Positions 1-8,366 of a DNA stretch of 37,256 nt are shown one piece after another. The translations under genes and the position numbers were made by a program. The notes beneath the pieces are model-generated. The model saw only the letters and a program-made list of their open reading frames with translations, did no database searches and was not told the DNA's origin. The stretch is from NCBI GenBank assembly GCA_020350205.1, contig CP070707.1, positions 977,703-1,014,958 on the forward strand, in the 5' to 3' direction. Every line of letters begins with the position of its first letter. The stretch's first letter is position 1. The stretch is from a bacterium. Its GTDB lineage: Bacteria > Calditrichota > Calditrichia > RBG-13-44-9.

Positions 1-2
1 CA

Positions 3-386
3 GTTGATGGTGATCCAACACGGTGCGGATATAACCGGACTCAGATTGATCACTGCCTTAAGAATATTGCTGAAAAAGGCGTCCATCAGGAGTCGGCGGG
101 TGTTCAACATTTAAAATTCTTACTTCATCAAAAAGGTAAAATTTTGCTTTCTGCAGGGGAGCGTAAAAAGCTCAAAGCCCATCCGGAAATACTCAAACTA
201 CGGATCGATTCAGAAAATTCTCCCTTTCAGGGTATTCCCGCTGAAATCCGGAGATCCCTTTTTGAAATATTGCTGTCCCATGCAGAGGGTGCAGTCAAAA
301 AAGAGGGACGATCTTGGCATGAGATCGATCCATTTCAGGATCCTGAATTTCCAGAACCATATCGCTTTGAAAATTACTCAATATAG
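3..386 (+). CDS. C-terminal part of an unrecognised protein (cut by window edge)
   Basis: The frame is open from the first complete codon at position 3 to the TAG ending at 386, so this is the last ~127 residues of a gene that begins outside the window. An internal TTG at 144 could be read as a start, but the frame is open above it, without a stop, up to the edge. The visible part is hydrophilic, has no membrane segment and ends in an acidic, Pro- and Phe-rich tail (around DPFQDPEFPEPY). I do not recognise the family. It lies 11 nt before the creatininase-family gene on the same strand, so it is probably the upstream member of the same operon and may act in the same amide/peptide pathway. That functional link is inference only. 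Confidence 0.6.
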   Translation, partial: VDGDPTRCGYNRTQIDHCLKNIAEKGVHQESAGVQHLKFLLHQKGKILLSAGERKKLKAHPEILKLRIDSENSPFQGIPAEIRRSLFEILLSHAEGAVKKEGRSWHEIDPFQDPEFPEPYRFENYSI

Positions 387-397
387 GAAAATAAAAT

Positions 398-1207
398 ATG
401 CAGCAAGATGATACGCATTCCAGTAAGTCAACGTATTTGCTCAGTGAAATGACCTGGCCAGAAGCCCGTCGTCGGTTTAAAGAAGTGGATATCGCCCTGC
501 TTCCGGTTGGGGCGATAGAGCAGCACGGTCCGCATCTCCCACTAGATACAGATGCCTTTGATGCAGATTATTTAGCCAGGCAGGTGGCTGCCGCCTGCAG
601 TCATCCAAAGCCCTTGGTTTTTCCGTTAATTTCTTATGGGGTATCTTATCATCATGATGATTTTACCGGAACTATCAGTATCACTAATGATACCTTGTCA
701 CGCATGGTCTACGAAATTGGGATGAGTGCAGCGAAAAATGGCATTACCAAACTGGTTATCATCAACGGTCATGGTGGGAATATCCCTACCCTCAAATTTG
801 CCGCGCAGATGATTAACCGGGATGCCCGTATTTTTACCACAGTGGACACCGGTGAAACCAGTGACACCGATCTGGATTCTATCTGTGAAACAAACAATGA
901 TGTGCATGCCGGAGAGATTGAAACCAGCACCTCTTTATATGTCCGACCAGAACTGGTAGATATGAAAAAAGCCAAAAAATTTGTTCCTGAATTTTCTATA
1001 AAATATCTCAATTTCAGTGCCAAGAGAAGTGTTGAATGGTTTGCCCGAACCTCTCGCATATCTCCCAACGGAGTGCTGGGAGATCCAACCATAGCCACTG
1101 CTGAAAAGGGTGAAAAGATGTGGAAAATAATGATACGGAATCTGGTGGAACTGATAGAAAGTTTAAAAAATATGAGCTTGCAAGAAATCTATGAAAAAAG
1201 ATTTTGA
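398..1207 (+). CDS. Creatininase-family amidohydrolase
   Basis: This is a 269-residue cytosolic metal-dependent amidohydrolase of the creatininase/MftE family, which cleaves amide or lactam-like C-N bonds using one or two divalent metals. The family core is clear. GAIEQHGPHLPLDTD at residues 38-52 carries E41, H43 and D50-type metal ligands, NGHGGN lies at 123-128 with the central His125, and VHAGEIETS at 169-177 supplies His170 and Glu173/175. The length is typical for the family. The ATG at 398 has an AGGA about 9 nt upstream. The gene is followed after 12 nt by a dipeptide epimerase, which hints at breakdown of a small peptide or a modified amino acid. The exact substrate (creatinine, formamide, a peptide such as in mycofactocin maturation, or other) cannot be read from the sequence. 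Confidence 0.88.
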   Translation: MQQDDTHSSKSTYLLSEMTWPEARRRFKEVDIALLPVGAIEQHGPHLPLDTDAFDADYLARQVAAACSHPKPLVFPLISYGVSYHHDDFTGTISITNDTLSRMVYEIGMSAAKNGITKLVIINGHGGNIPTLKFAAQMINRDARIFTTVDTGETSDTDLDSICETNNDVHAGEIETSTSLYVRPELVDMKKAKKFVPEFSIKYLNFSAKRSVEWFARTSRISPNGVLGDPTIATAEKGEKMWKIMIRNLVELIESLKNMSLQEIYEKRF

Positions 1208-1219
1208 AAGTGACCGTCA

Positions 1220-2281
1220 ATGAAAATTATCTCCCTGGAAGCGTGGCCAGAGCGAATGGCTCTGAGTGAACCATACACCATCGCCTATGAGACGGTCGAT
1301 CATACGATCAATGTATTTATGCGCATTGAGACTGATGGTGGTGTAATGGGATTCGGATCTGCGGCTCCGGATCAGGCTATCACAGGTGAAACAGCTGAAA
1401 CGGTTCTGGCAGCTGTTCAGGGTCCGATATTTTCATTATTGAAGGGAACAGATCCCCTGCGGATATCACTTCATATGGAAAAATTAAAAAACCTGATACC
1501 TCAACAACCGTCTGCGCTGGCCATGGTTGATATGGCCCTGCATGATATTCTGGGAAAAAAGGCCGGGCTTCCGTTATGGAAACTTTTGGGCGGCTTTAGA
1601 AACCGCATAAAAACAAGTGTTACTATTGGCATACTTTCCACAGATCAGACCGTTGAAATGGCCCGGGAGTGGAAAATCAGGGGCTTTAAAAGTCTTAAAT
1701 TAAAGGGGGGAAAGGATGTTCAATCCGATATTGAGCGGGTGTTAAAGGTCCGTGAAATGGTCGGAAAAGGGATAGAGTTACGTTTCGATGCCAACCAGGG
1801 GTATTCAGTGTCAGAGTCATTAGAGTTTGTAAATAAGACAAAAACTGCCAATCTTGAACTCCTTGAGCAACCAACACCCAAGGATCAACTTGAATTATTG
1901 GGAAGTGTCACAAGTGGCGTCGCTATACCGGTGATGGCAGATGAGAGTTTGATGAATCTGGTTGATGCCTTCCGTCTGGCCAGAAAAGATCTGGTGGATA
2001 TGGTGAACGTAAAATTAATGAAAGTGGGGGGCATTATGGAAGCATTGCACATTAATTCTGTTTCACGCGCTGCAGGTCTTGAGGTGATGGTAGGTTGTAT
2101 GGATGAATCTGCCCTGTCGATAGCAGCTGGTTTACATTTTGCCCTCGCCCGACCTAATGTGGCTTATGCAGATCTGGACGGTCATCTGGATCTGATGGAC
2201 GATCCTGCGACTGGTGCGGTTATTCTTAAAAAGGGAATTTTATATACCACTGGTAAACCCGGGTTGGGTTTTGAACTTTAA
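1220..2281 (+). CDS. Dipeptide epimerase, enolase superfamily (L-Ala-D/L-Glu epimerase-like)
   Basis: This 353-residue enzyme belongs to the muconate-lactonizing subgroup of the enolase superfamily. It would act by abstracting the alpha proton of a dipeptide residue. The catalytic KxK motif is K160/K162 (in FKSLKLKGG). The three magnesium ligands are D190 (FDANQG), E216 (LLEQP) and D241 (MADES). The second catalytic lysine is K265 (NVKLMKVGG). A C-terminal DLDGH motif at 319-323 resembles the substrate-binding DxD of Ala-Glu epimerases. The N-terminal capping domain covers about 1-125 and the barrel the remainder. Members of this group help use murein-derived L-Ala-D-Glu or other dipeptides; the true dipeptide specificity is not decidable here. 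It sits 12 nt after the creatininase-family gene and is probably co-transcribed with it. Confidence 0.88.
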   Translation: MKIISLEAWPERMALSEPYTIAYETVDHTINVFMRIETDGGVMGFGSAAPDQAITGETAETVLAAVQGPIFSLLKGTDPLRISLHMEKLKNLIPQQPSALAMVDMALHDILGKKAGLPLWKLLGGFRNRIKTSVTIGILSTDQTVEMAREWKIRGFKSLKLKGGKDVQSDIERVLKVREMVGKGIELRFDANQGYSVSESLEFVNKTKTANLELLEQPTPKDQLELLGSVTSGVAIPVMADESLMNLVDAFRLARKDLVDMVNVKLMKVGGIMEALHINSVSRAAGLEVMVGCMDESALSIAAGLHFALARPNVAYADLDGHLDLMDDPATGAVILKKGILYTTGKPGLGFEL

Positions 2282-2351
2282 AAATTAAATATTCTGAAAT
2301 TGAGTATTGCTAGCAAGAGGAATAAAATAATTTTTGTGAAAAGGAAGGGCT

Positions 2352-4616
2352 TTGGCCAGACAAAAAAGTAGCAAAGGGTATGGATTCGGAACGGCCCCTG
2401 TTTATTTAGCGGCCATAAGTACGATTTTAGGAGCTATCTTATTTCTCCGGTTTGGGTATGCGGTTGCACATACCGGTATGCTTGGATCGATACTTATTGT
2501 CTTGATTGGTCATGCCATAACCATTCCCACGGCCCTGGCCATTGCTGAAATTGCAACCAATCTAAAAGTGGAGGGTGGAGGGGAGTATTTTATTATCAGT
2601 CGTTCTTTCGGACCGATGATCGGGGGAACTATCGGTATTTCTCTTTATCTATCTCAGACGATTTCGGTTGCTTTTTATATAATTGCTTTTTCCCAGGCAT
2701 TTATTCCTTTGTTTGACTGGATTGAGATAAAAACCGGATTTATGCCCCAGATCTGGATGGTGAGCCTGCCCGCAACCGGATTACTGATAATACTGATGCT
2801 TAAAAAGGGAGCCGGAATCGGTGTGTCCGCCCTGTGGGTGGTTGTCGGGATACTGGCAATATCCCTGGTATTTTTCTTTCTGGGAAAAAGTTCCTCGCCT
2901 GTTTTGCGTTCAGACCTATTTGAAACGGTTAAAGATCCTGATGAGTTTTTTAAGGTCTTCGCGATTATCTTTCCCGCTTTCACTGGTATGACAGCTGGTG
3001 TGGGTCTTTCGGGGGATCTAAAAAATCCCCGCAAATCAATTCCTCTGGGAACCCTTACGGCCACCTTCACCGGAATGATTATCTATATTCTTATTGTGGT
3101 TAAGTTTACCTATAGTATGTCGCCTGCTGATCTGGCCGCAGATCAATTTGCCATGAGTAAAATCGCGTTGTGGGGGCCCATTATTCCTATCGGACTGGCC
3201 GCGGCCACCATTTCTTCTGCCATCGGTTCTATTCTGGTAGCGCCGCGAACCCTGCAGGCACTGGCTGGAGACCGTGTATTTCCCGTATTGTCCCTCAATA
3301 ACTTTTTAAAGAGTGGAAAAGGTGAGTCAAATGAACCTACCAATGCTACTTTATTTTCCTCGATAATCATTGTAGTGTTTGTGGCGATGGGAAGTGTTGA
3401 TTTTGTGGCACAGATCATCAGTATGTTTTTTATGATTACTTATGGTTCTTTATGTCTGGTAAGTTTCATGGAACATTTTGCCGGCAATCCTTCTTATCGC
3501 CCCACATTCCATTCACGCTGGTATCTGTCCCTCATTGGTGCCTTGGCTTGCTTTATTATGATGTTCCAGATGTCCCCCGCCTATGCGCTGCTGGCGGTTG
3601 TATCCATTGTCCTGATTTACCTCAGCTTGAAAAGGCTACATCCCGGGCAGGATGATTTATCAGCCATGGTAAAGGGGGTTTTATTTCAGCTGACCCGAAA
3701 CCTGCAGGTGATTATCCAGAAGCGACAATCGCAAGAAACTCAGACCCGCTGGCGACCTTCCTTTATTGCCATCTCTTCAAATTCATTCACACGTCTGGCG
3801 CCATTTGATCTGTTACGCTGGATTTCACATTATTACGGTTTTGGTACTTTTATTCATTTTATCAAGGGAAGCCTGGATCAGGAAACGCAGCAGGAATCGA
3901 AAACAAAGCTGGATCAGTTGATTACCCAGAGCAAGGCCAGTGATGCCGGAATTTATGTGGATACTATCATCTCACCCAGTTTTAAAACAGCAATTGCCCA
4001 AATTGTACAAATCCCGGGAATCTCAGGAATGGAAAATAACAGTATCCTGTTTGAATTCGATAAGGATGATCCGGGTGAGATCAGCGATATTATAGACGGC
4101 TGTAACTTTGCCACGGTGGTCGATTTTAATGTCTCTGTGTTACGATCCTCTGAACGACATTTTGGGTACAAACAAAGAATTCACATCTGGCTAACCCCGG
4201 GCGACTACCGTAATGCCGGACTTATGATTCTCCTGGCCTATATTATCATGGGGCACCCTGAATGGGGCAATGCGGAGATCGAACTTTTTGCGGCATTCGG
4301 TGAAAAAGAACTGAACCGTGAAGTCGCTAAATTGAATAACCTCATTAGCCAGGGACGAATTCCCATCTCGGATAAAAATGTGCAGAAAATACCCTGGAAT
4401 AAAAGACTGAAGTCCTACGAGGCACTGGTATCAGAACATTCCGAGAATGCGGATCTGGTAATCATGGGATTTTCTATCAATAAAATTGTTGAGGAAAAAG
4501 GAGAATTTTTTAAGAGATTTACCAATGTGAACGATATCCTCTTTGTAAGAGCAGGTCAGCGTATTGCCATTGAGGAAGATTATGCGGAGAAAAAAGAAAA
4601 CAAAAAAGAGAGCTGA
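2352..4616 (+). CDS. APC-superfamily permease, cation-chloride-cotransporter-like, with soluble C-terminal domain
   Basis: This is a 754-residue inner-membrane transporter. It starts at TTG with AAGGAAG about 5 nt upstream. Residues ~8-440 hold about 12 hydrophobic segments. The first one (GTAPVYLAAISTILGAIL, then FLRFGYAVAHTG) and the GGGEYFIISRSFG stretch after TM2 match the bacterial branch related to SLC12 cation-chloride cotransporters. PAFTGMTAGVGLSGDLKNPRKSIP further on is another typical APC/CCC loop. The last ~300 residues are soluble and end in a Usp-like region (ADLVIMGFSINKI), as in these cotransporters, where the tail regulates transport. The substrate may be K/Na/Cl or an amino acid. 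It lies 70 nt after the dipeptide epimerase, so both an amino-acid role with that operon and an ion role with the nearby channels are possible. Confidence 0.85.
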   Translation: MARQKSSKGYGFGTAPVYLAAISTILGAILFLRFGYAVAHTGMLGSILIVLIGHAITIPTALAIAEIATNLKVEGGGEYFIISRSFGPMIGGTIGISLYLSQTISVAFYIIAFSQAFIPLFDWIEIKTGFMPQIWMVSLPATGLLIILMLKKGAGIGVSALWVVVGILAISLVFFFLGKSSSPVLRSDLFETVKDPDEFFKVFAIIFPAFTGMTAGVGLSGDLKNPRKSIPLGTLTATFTGMIIYILIVVKFTYSMSPADLAADQFAMSKIALWGPIIPIGLAAATISSAIGSILVAPRTLQALAGDRVFPVLSLNNFLKSGKGESNEPTNATLFSSIIIVVFVAMGSVDFVAQIISMFFMITYGSLCLVSFMEHFAGNPSYRPTFHSRWYLSLIGALACFIMMFQMSPAYALLAVVSIVLIYLSLKRLHPGQDDLSAMVKGVLFQLTRNLQVIIQKRQSQETQTRWRPSFIAISSNSFTRLAPFDLLRWISHYYGFGTFIHFIKGSLDQETQQESKTKLDQLITQSKASDAGIYVDTIISPSFKTAIAQIVQIPGISGMENNSILFEFDKDDPGEISDIIDGCNFATVVDFNVSVLRSSERHFGYKQRIHIWLTPGDYRNAGLMILLAYIIMGHPEWGNAEIELFAAFGEKELNREVAKLNNLISQGRIPISDKNVQKIPWNKRLKSYEALVSEHSENADLVIMGFSINKIVEEKGEFFKRFTNVNDILFVRAGQRIAIEEDYAEKKENKKES

Positions 4617-4691
4617 GTTAGATAATTTATCTGGGATTATCGGTCCATCAATTTCCACGAGCTGCAATTCGTGAACCGGCCAGTGATTTGA

Positions 4692-5185
4692 TACAATATT
4701 GAAGTACCGGTGAAAGACGAAATTAAATCTTACATACTTAATAAAGATTATATTAAACCTGAAAATATCAATTTTCGATTCCCCCCGAGATCTGGTTTAG
4801 CTGCATTTTCATTTAAACCAGATATTCAATTTACCCATACTATTTGTACTTTGCCTGTCCTGGGTGGAAGTTATGCGCTCTGTTAAAGTATCACCAGATC
4901 GGGAAATTGGTGGGGAGAGAAACCGGTGCCACCTATACCTATACCTGTACCGGATCAGTACGGGATGTTGTCTTACAAAATACCCGATTAATTCTTACCA
5001 CTGCAAGACATCGCCGGTATAGTGTAGCAGTTTAGGATATGAGCCCTACCAGGGGAGTATTTCCGGACTCTGAGGTGGGGCAATCATTCCAGGCTATTAT
5101 TCAAGGAAAGGATACGGTCCTTGAATTTGTGATAAGACTCATTCGTAGTCCAAGGCAGAATGAGAATAAAAGATGGACTCAATAA
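4692..5185 (+). pseudogene. Decayed C-terminal half of an S41-type peptidase
   Basis: The 830-bp gap between the permease and the glycosyltransferase has no intact gene but contains readable remnants in two frames. Frame A (4692-4886) gives a coding-like stretch (IEVPVKDEIKSYI, FRFPPRSGLAAFSF, LPVLGGSYALC) that ends in a stop. The reading then continues in frame B from about 4870: LLKYHQIGKLVGRETGATY, VVLQNTRLILTTARHRRYSV, then an in-frame TAG at 5033-5035, then PTRGVFPDSEVGQSF and IIQGKDTVLEF up to TAA at 5185. The order IGKLVG-ETG, L-NT, RGVFPD and GKDTVLEF matches the C-terminal end of S41 (tail-specific/C-terminal processing) peptidases. One frameshift and at least one nonsense codon, plus loss of the N-terminal catalytic part, mark it as dead. 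Family call comes from motif recall only. Confidence 0.66.
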
Positions 5186-5446
5186 ATTAGTACCTTTGTC
5201 GTTGTGTTCCCTCTATCCTTGGCTCCGTGTTATGATAAAGATCCGGTCTAAACTGACCCAATATATCACTTGCAAAATGAAAGCAGAAACCGTTTATTTT
5301 ATAGAACTCTGTGATTCTGTTTTCGTTAGTCGAATTGGTTTGATTTTTCCTTAAACCTTTAAAAAAAATTGCATCAGGTCAGACTAATACATATTATTAA
5401 TTGTTTAAATATTTAATTCTGATAATTTCTATATAATGGGGTTATT
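5186..5446. other. Intergenic stretch; only a TATAAT next to the glycosyltransferase start
   Basis: After the peptidase remnant nothing coding is visible. The only suggestive element is TATAAT at 5432-5437, nine bases before the ATG at 5447, with no matching -35 hexamer at 16-18 bp spacing. If it is a -10 element the transcript would be leaderless or nearly so; it may also be chance in an AT-rich stretch. Confidence 0.3.
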
Positions 5447-6697
5447 ATGAAATTCAGTACTGCTCTACGGCAACCCACCCGCCGTCGACTGGAACGTTTG
5501 GGAGAAGCGGATATCGTCGTAGGTATTCCCTGTTTTAACAACGATTCCACCCTGAGTCATGTAATCCGAACGGTGGAGGAGGGGTTGCATATAAATTACC
5601 CGGATAGGCGCTGTGTTGTATTCGTAGCAGACGGCGGATCAGTGGACGATTCCCGCGAGGCAGGAGACGAGCTGGAAGCCAGCCCCTGGATCGAACGTAT
5701 CATAGCCATTTACCGGGGTCTGCCAGGCAAAGGTTCGGCAGTCCGGGCTATCTTTGAAGCAGCAACTATGCTGCAGGCTAAAGCTTGTCTGCTATTCGAT
5801 TCAGATCTGCAGTCCATTACCCCGGACTGGGTCAAGCATATGGCAGACGCTATCCTTTCCGACGGGGTGGATTTTGTTGCCCCCTATTACACCCGTTATA
5901 AATATGATGGGACGATTACCAACAATATAGTCTATAACCTGACTCGGGCGCTGTATGGCTATAGGGTACGTCAGCCTATTGGGGGTGATTTCGCTTTTTC
6001 TCTGCCGCTGATAAAAAAATACCTGCCGAGGGATGAATGGGAAACCGATGTGGCACGCTTCGGTATAGATATCTGGCTAACTACCACCGCAATGGTTCAT
6101 AAAATGAAGATTGCCCAGGCTAACCTGGGGGTAAAAATTCATGATGTAAAAGATCCTGCAGAGGCTCTGGGTCCGATGTTTCGGCAGGTGGTGATTACAT
6201 TATTGAGTATGATGGAAGAAAATGAATTAATTTGGAAATCAGTAAAAGACAGCAGGCCGGTTCCTATTGTTGGACCTGAGTTGAAAATCGAACCGAAACC
6301 GTTCCAGATTAATGTGAGCAAACTGGTAAATGATTTTAAAATCGGTTTTAATAATTACAAAGAAATATGGCGGAAAATTATCGCTCCAGATAATTGGCTG
6401 GTGATAGAAGAGCTGGCAAAAAAAGATGAAGAAGAATTCCTGTTTAAGACAGAAATCTGGGCCAAAATTCTGTATGATCTGGCCGCTGCATTTCATCACT
6501 GGCAGGGTAACCGGCAGGTGATGTTGGGCCTCATGACGCCCCTCTATTTTGCACGGGTAGCATCGTTCGTGAACCGGACTATCGATATGAGTAATGAAGA
6601 AGCCGAAGAAGTTGTGGAAGAGCAAGCCGAAGTATTCGAACAAAACAAGGATTACCTCATCCACCGCTGGGACTTGGATGTCACCTACAATTCCTGA
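5447..6697 (+). CDS. Family 2/81-type glycosyltransferase, glucosyl(phospho)glycerate synthase-like
   Basis: This is a 416-residue cytosolic GT-A fold glycosyltransferase. The N-terminal region has ADIVVGIPCFNND at 21-33, where nucleotide-sugar binding starts. VADGGSVDD lies at 60-68 and GLPGKGSAVRA at 91-101, and the metal-binding DSDLQSITPDW begins at 118. GGDFAFS at 179-185 and FGIDIWL at 205-211 are typical of enzymes that transfer glucose or mannose to (phospho)glycerate. These make compatible solutes under salt, heat or nitrogen limitation. The C-terminal ~150 residues are helical and acidic (EEAEEVVEEQAE near 390-405). No matching phosphatase gene lies next to it, which would favour direct use of glycerate, but that is inference. 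The region is rich in osmotic-response genes, consistent with the call. The only Shine-Dalgarno candidate is GGGG 5 nt upstream. Confidence 0.72.
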   Translation: MKFSTALRQPTRRRLERLGEADIVVGIPCFNNDSTLSHVIRTVEEGLHINYPDRRCVVFVADGGSVDDSREAGDELEASPWIERIIAIYRGLPGKGSAVRAIFEAATMLQAKACLLFDSDLQSITPDWVKHMADAILSDGVDFVAPYYTRYKYDGTITNNIVYNLTRALYGYRVRQPIGGDFAFSLPLIKKYLPRDEWETDVARFGIDIWLTTTAMVHKMKIAQANLGVKIHDVKDPAEALGPMFRQVVITLLSMMEENELIWKSVKDSRPVPIVGPELKIEPKPFQINVSKLVNDFKIGFNNYKEIWRKIIAPDNWLVIEELAKKDEEEFLFKTEIWAKILYDLAAAFHHWQGNRQVMLGLMTPLYFARVASFVNRTIDMSNEEAEEVVEEQAEVFEQNKDYLIHRWDLDVTYNS

Positions 6698-6717
6698 AGC
6701 CTGCTAAATGAGAAAAG

Positions 6718-7650
6718 TCAGGTTTGTGGTGGTTTGGTTCCCGGTTTGCCTTCGGAGAAATTATTATAAAAACGGGTTGTTGGATAAGCAAAATCAATAT
6801 CCGGATTTTTGGTAAATTCGTTGAGGATGCTTTCCCAGATTTCCTGTTCACTACCCCGTCGTTTACGCGGTTCAATCATATAACGGATGGTAAGTAATAC
6901 CCCGCTGTCTTTAACCGTTGTATACACGGTGGGGGTAAGGGTAGTATAGAATACCATGTACTTTTTACTGGCTTCCTTTACCCGTTTTTCGGCTTCTGCA
7001 CTGAGATGCAGGGCTGATTTATTTGCAATTTCCAGTAGGATTTCCTTGGCTCTTTGCCAGTTGCTTTCAAAGGTTATCAGCACCGGTATCTCGTGCCAGA
7101 TAAACCGGAAGCCCTGACTGTAGTTGGATATGACCTCGGTTAATACCAGGCCGTTTGGAACATGCACAATCCTCCCGGTGCTCTGCTCCGCATCCACCCA
7201 GTTCCCGATTTCCATCAGGCTGAATTTGAATACCCGAACGTCAATGACATCTCCTTTATAGCCCCCGATTTCGATTCGATCCCCTACGATAAAAGGACGG
7301 CGCCATAAAATAAAGATCCATCCGGCAAAACTGGCAACCAGGTCCTTCAGCGCAATCGCCAATCCGGCGGTGATGATTCCAATCAGTGTCGCGAGAGATT
7401 GAATTCCGGCAAACCATACCCGGGCGACCAGGAAGAAGCCAATAATCACGGTGATATAGGTGGTGGTCTTCTGCCAGCGATAACGAGGTGATACATCTTC
7501 GGTTCGTTTCCAGATGATCCGCAAAGTGATGGCCCGGACAAAAGCAAGAATGATAATGATGGTCACCGAAAGAAATAGTTTGTGCTGAGTCCCAGAAGTG
7601 ACCCCGATAAAATTTTCGATCCAGCTCGTAATGTCTTGTAGTGGCTTCAT
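6718..7650 (-). CDS. MscS-family mechanosensitive ion channel (first of three)
   Basis: This 310-residue inner-membrane channel would open when membrane tension rises and release solutes on hypo-osmotic shock. Hydrophobic segments lie at about 24-46, 63-82 and 85-107. The third continues into the pore-lining helix and the conserved MscS beta-domain entry (WRRPFIVGDRIEIGGYKGDV at 117-136), followed by VHVPNGLVLTEVISNYS at ~162-178. The C-terminal cytoplasmic domain carries basic patches (EPRKRRGSEQE). It ends only 20 bp from the convergent glycosyltransferase gene. It follows the DUF2179 gene by 54 nt and is the last gene of the long minus-strand run. Sequence differs clearly from the other two MscS proteins here, so it is not a recent duplicate. 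Confidence 0.9.
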   Translation of the reverse strand: MKPLQDITSWIENFIGVTSGTQHKLFLSVTIIIILAFVRAITLRIIWKRTEDVSPRYRWQKTTTYITVIIGFFLVARVWFAGIQSLATLIGIITAGLAIALKDLVASFAGWIFILWRRPFIVGDRIEIGGYKGDVIDVRVFKFSLMEIGNWVDAEQSTGRIVHVPNGLVLTEVISNYSQGFRFIWHEIPVLITFESNWQRAKEILLEIANKSALHLSAEAEKRVKEASKKYMVFYTTLTPTVYTTVKDSGVLLTIRYMIEPRKRRGSEQEIWESILNEFTKNPDIDFAYPTTRFYNNFSEGKPGTKPPQT

Positions 7651-7704
7651 AATCTTGGTAAGAAAGTACCTCTAATTAAATCTAAGCAAATTACGGATTG
7701 ATTT

Positions 7705-8316
7705 CTACTTTCCTTTTCGATCCCATTTCAAGCGGGGGAGTTTGAATATCTCTCCAGACCAGGGCTTTCCTTTCGGGAAAATTCCCTCTTTGGCTAACCG
7801 AACGTCTTCCACCGAGTAAAATGCCTTTGGGTTATAGGTTTTGATTAAATTTTCCAGTTTACGTAAATCCTTCCGTTTAAATATTATAAAAATTATTTTT
7901 ACCGGTCCGCTGGCACCTTCGCCATCCACTGTAGTAACACCATAACCGTCGGATTTCAGGTGGTTTGTTAGAGAAGTTGAGTCCTTGCGGGTGATAATCC
8001 GTAATACCTGCTCCCCAAGAGCTAATTTACTCTCCAGCCATATCCCCACAAAATTGCCGAAGGCAAATCCGAAGGCATAAGCAATATAACAGGCTACATT
8101 ATTAAGATTTTTAAAGATTTGTCCTATGGCTAATAACCAGATGATGATTTCAAGAAAACCCAGAAATGGGGCGACAATCTTTTTTCCCCGGGTGATGAAT
8201 GCAATTCTTAGTGTACCCACAGAAACATCTGCAACTCTGGCAATAAAGATGAGCAGAGGTAAGATAACCCAGGTAAATAAATCGGAGTTGATAAAAGAAT
8301 CATTCAGAAAATCCAA
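7705..8316 (-). CDS. DUF2179/DUF5698 (UPF0316) membrane protein
   Basis: This 203-residue protein has an N-terminal membrane part of three hydrophobic segments (about 15-32, 47-68 and 75-92). These contain RVADVSVGTLRIAFITRGKK, a hallmark of the UPF0316 family. A soluble C-terminal DUF2179 domain (about 105-190) includes LKSDGYGVTTVDGEGASG and KAFYSVEDVR, resembling the small ligand-sensing domain seen at the end of YitT-type proteins. The molecular role is not known. The start is TTG with AAAGGA about 8 nt upstream. It sits between a diguanylate cyclase gene (50 nt upstream) and an MscS gene on the same strand. Confidence 0.88.
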   Translation of the reverse strand: MDFLNDSFINSDLFTWVILPLLIFIARVADVSVGTLRIAFITRGKKIVAPFLGFLEIIIWLLAIGQIFKNLNNVACYIAYAFGFAFGNFVGIWLESKLALGEQVLRIITRKDSTSLTNHLKSDGYGVTTVDGEGASGPVKIIFIIFKRKDLRKLENLIKTYNPKAFYSVEDVRLAKEGIFPKGKPWSGEIFKLPRLKWDRKGK

Positions 8317-8366
8317 ACCGTTATCCTTTCAGGCTGTCTTTTAATGAAAACAGGTTAAAATGTGAA

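Noticed and set aside
2675..3070. 131-residue minus-strand ORF inside the permease
   Set aside because: Antisense shadow; the plus-strand frame carries conserved transporter motifs.
4844..5035. 63-residue plus-strand ORF as an intact gene
   Set aside because: It is one frame of the S41 remnant; similarity continues past its stop codon and on the upstream side in another frame.
5432..5437. TATAAT as a firm promoter call for the glycosyltransferase
   Set aside because: No -35 partner, position nine bases from ATG, and the region is AT-rich; kept only as a weak note.
6239..6664. 141-residue minus-strand ORF
   Set aside because: Antisense shadow of the glycosyltransferase C-terminal region; composition is unnatural (rich in Phe/His/Cys).
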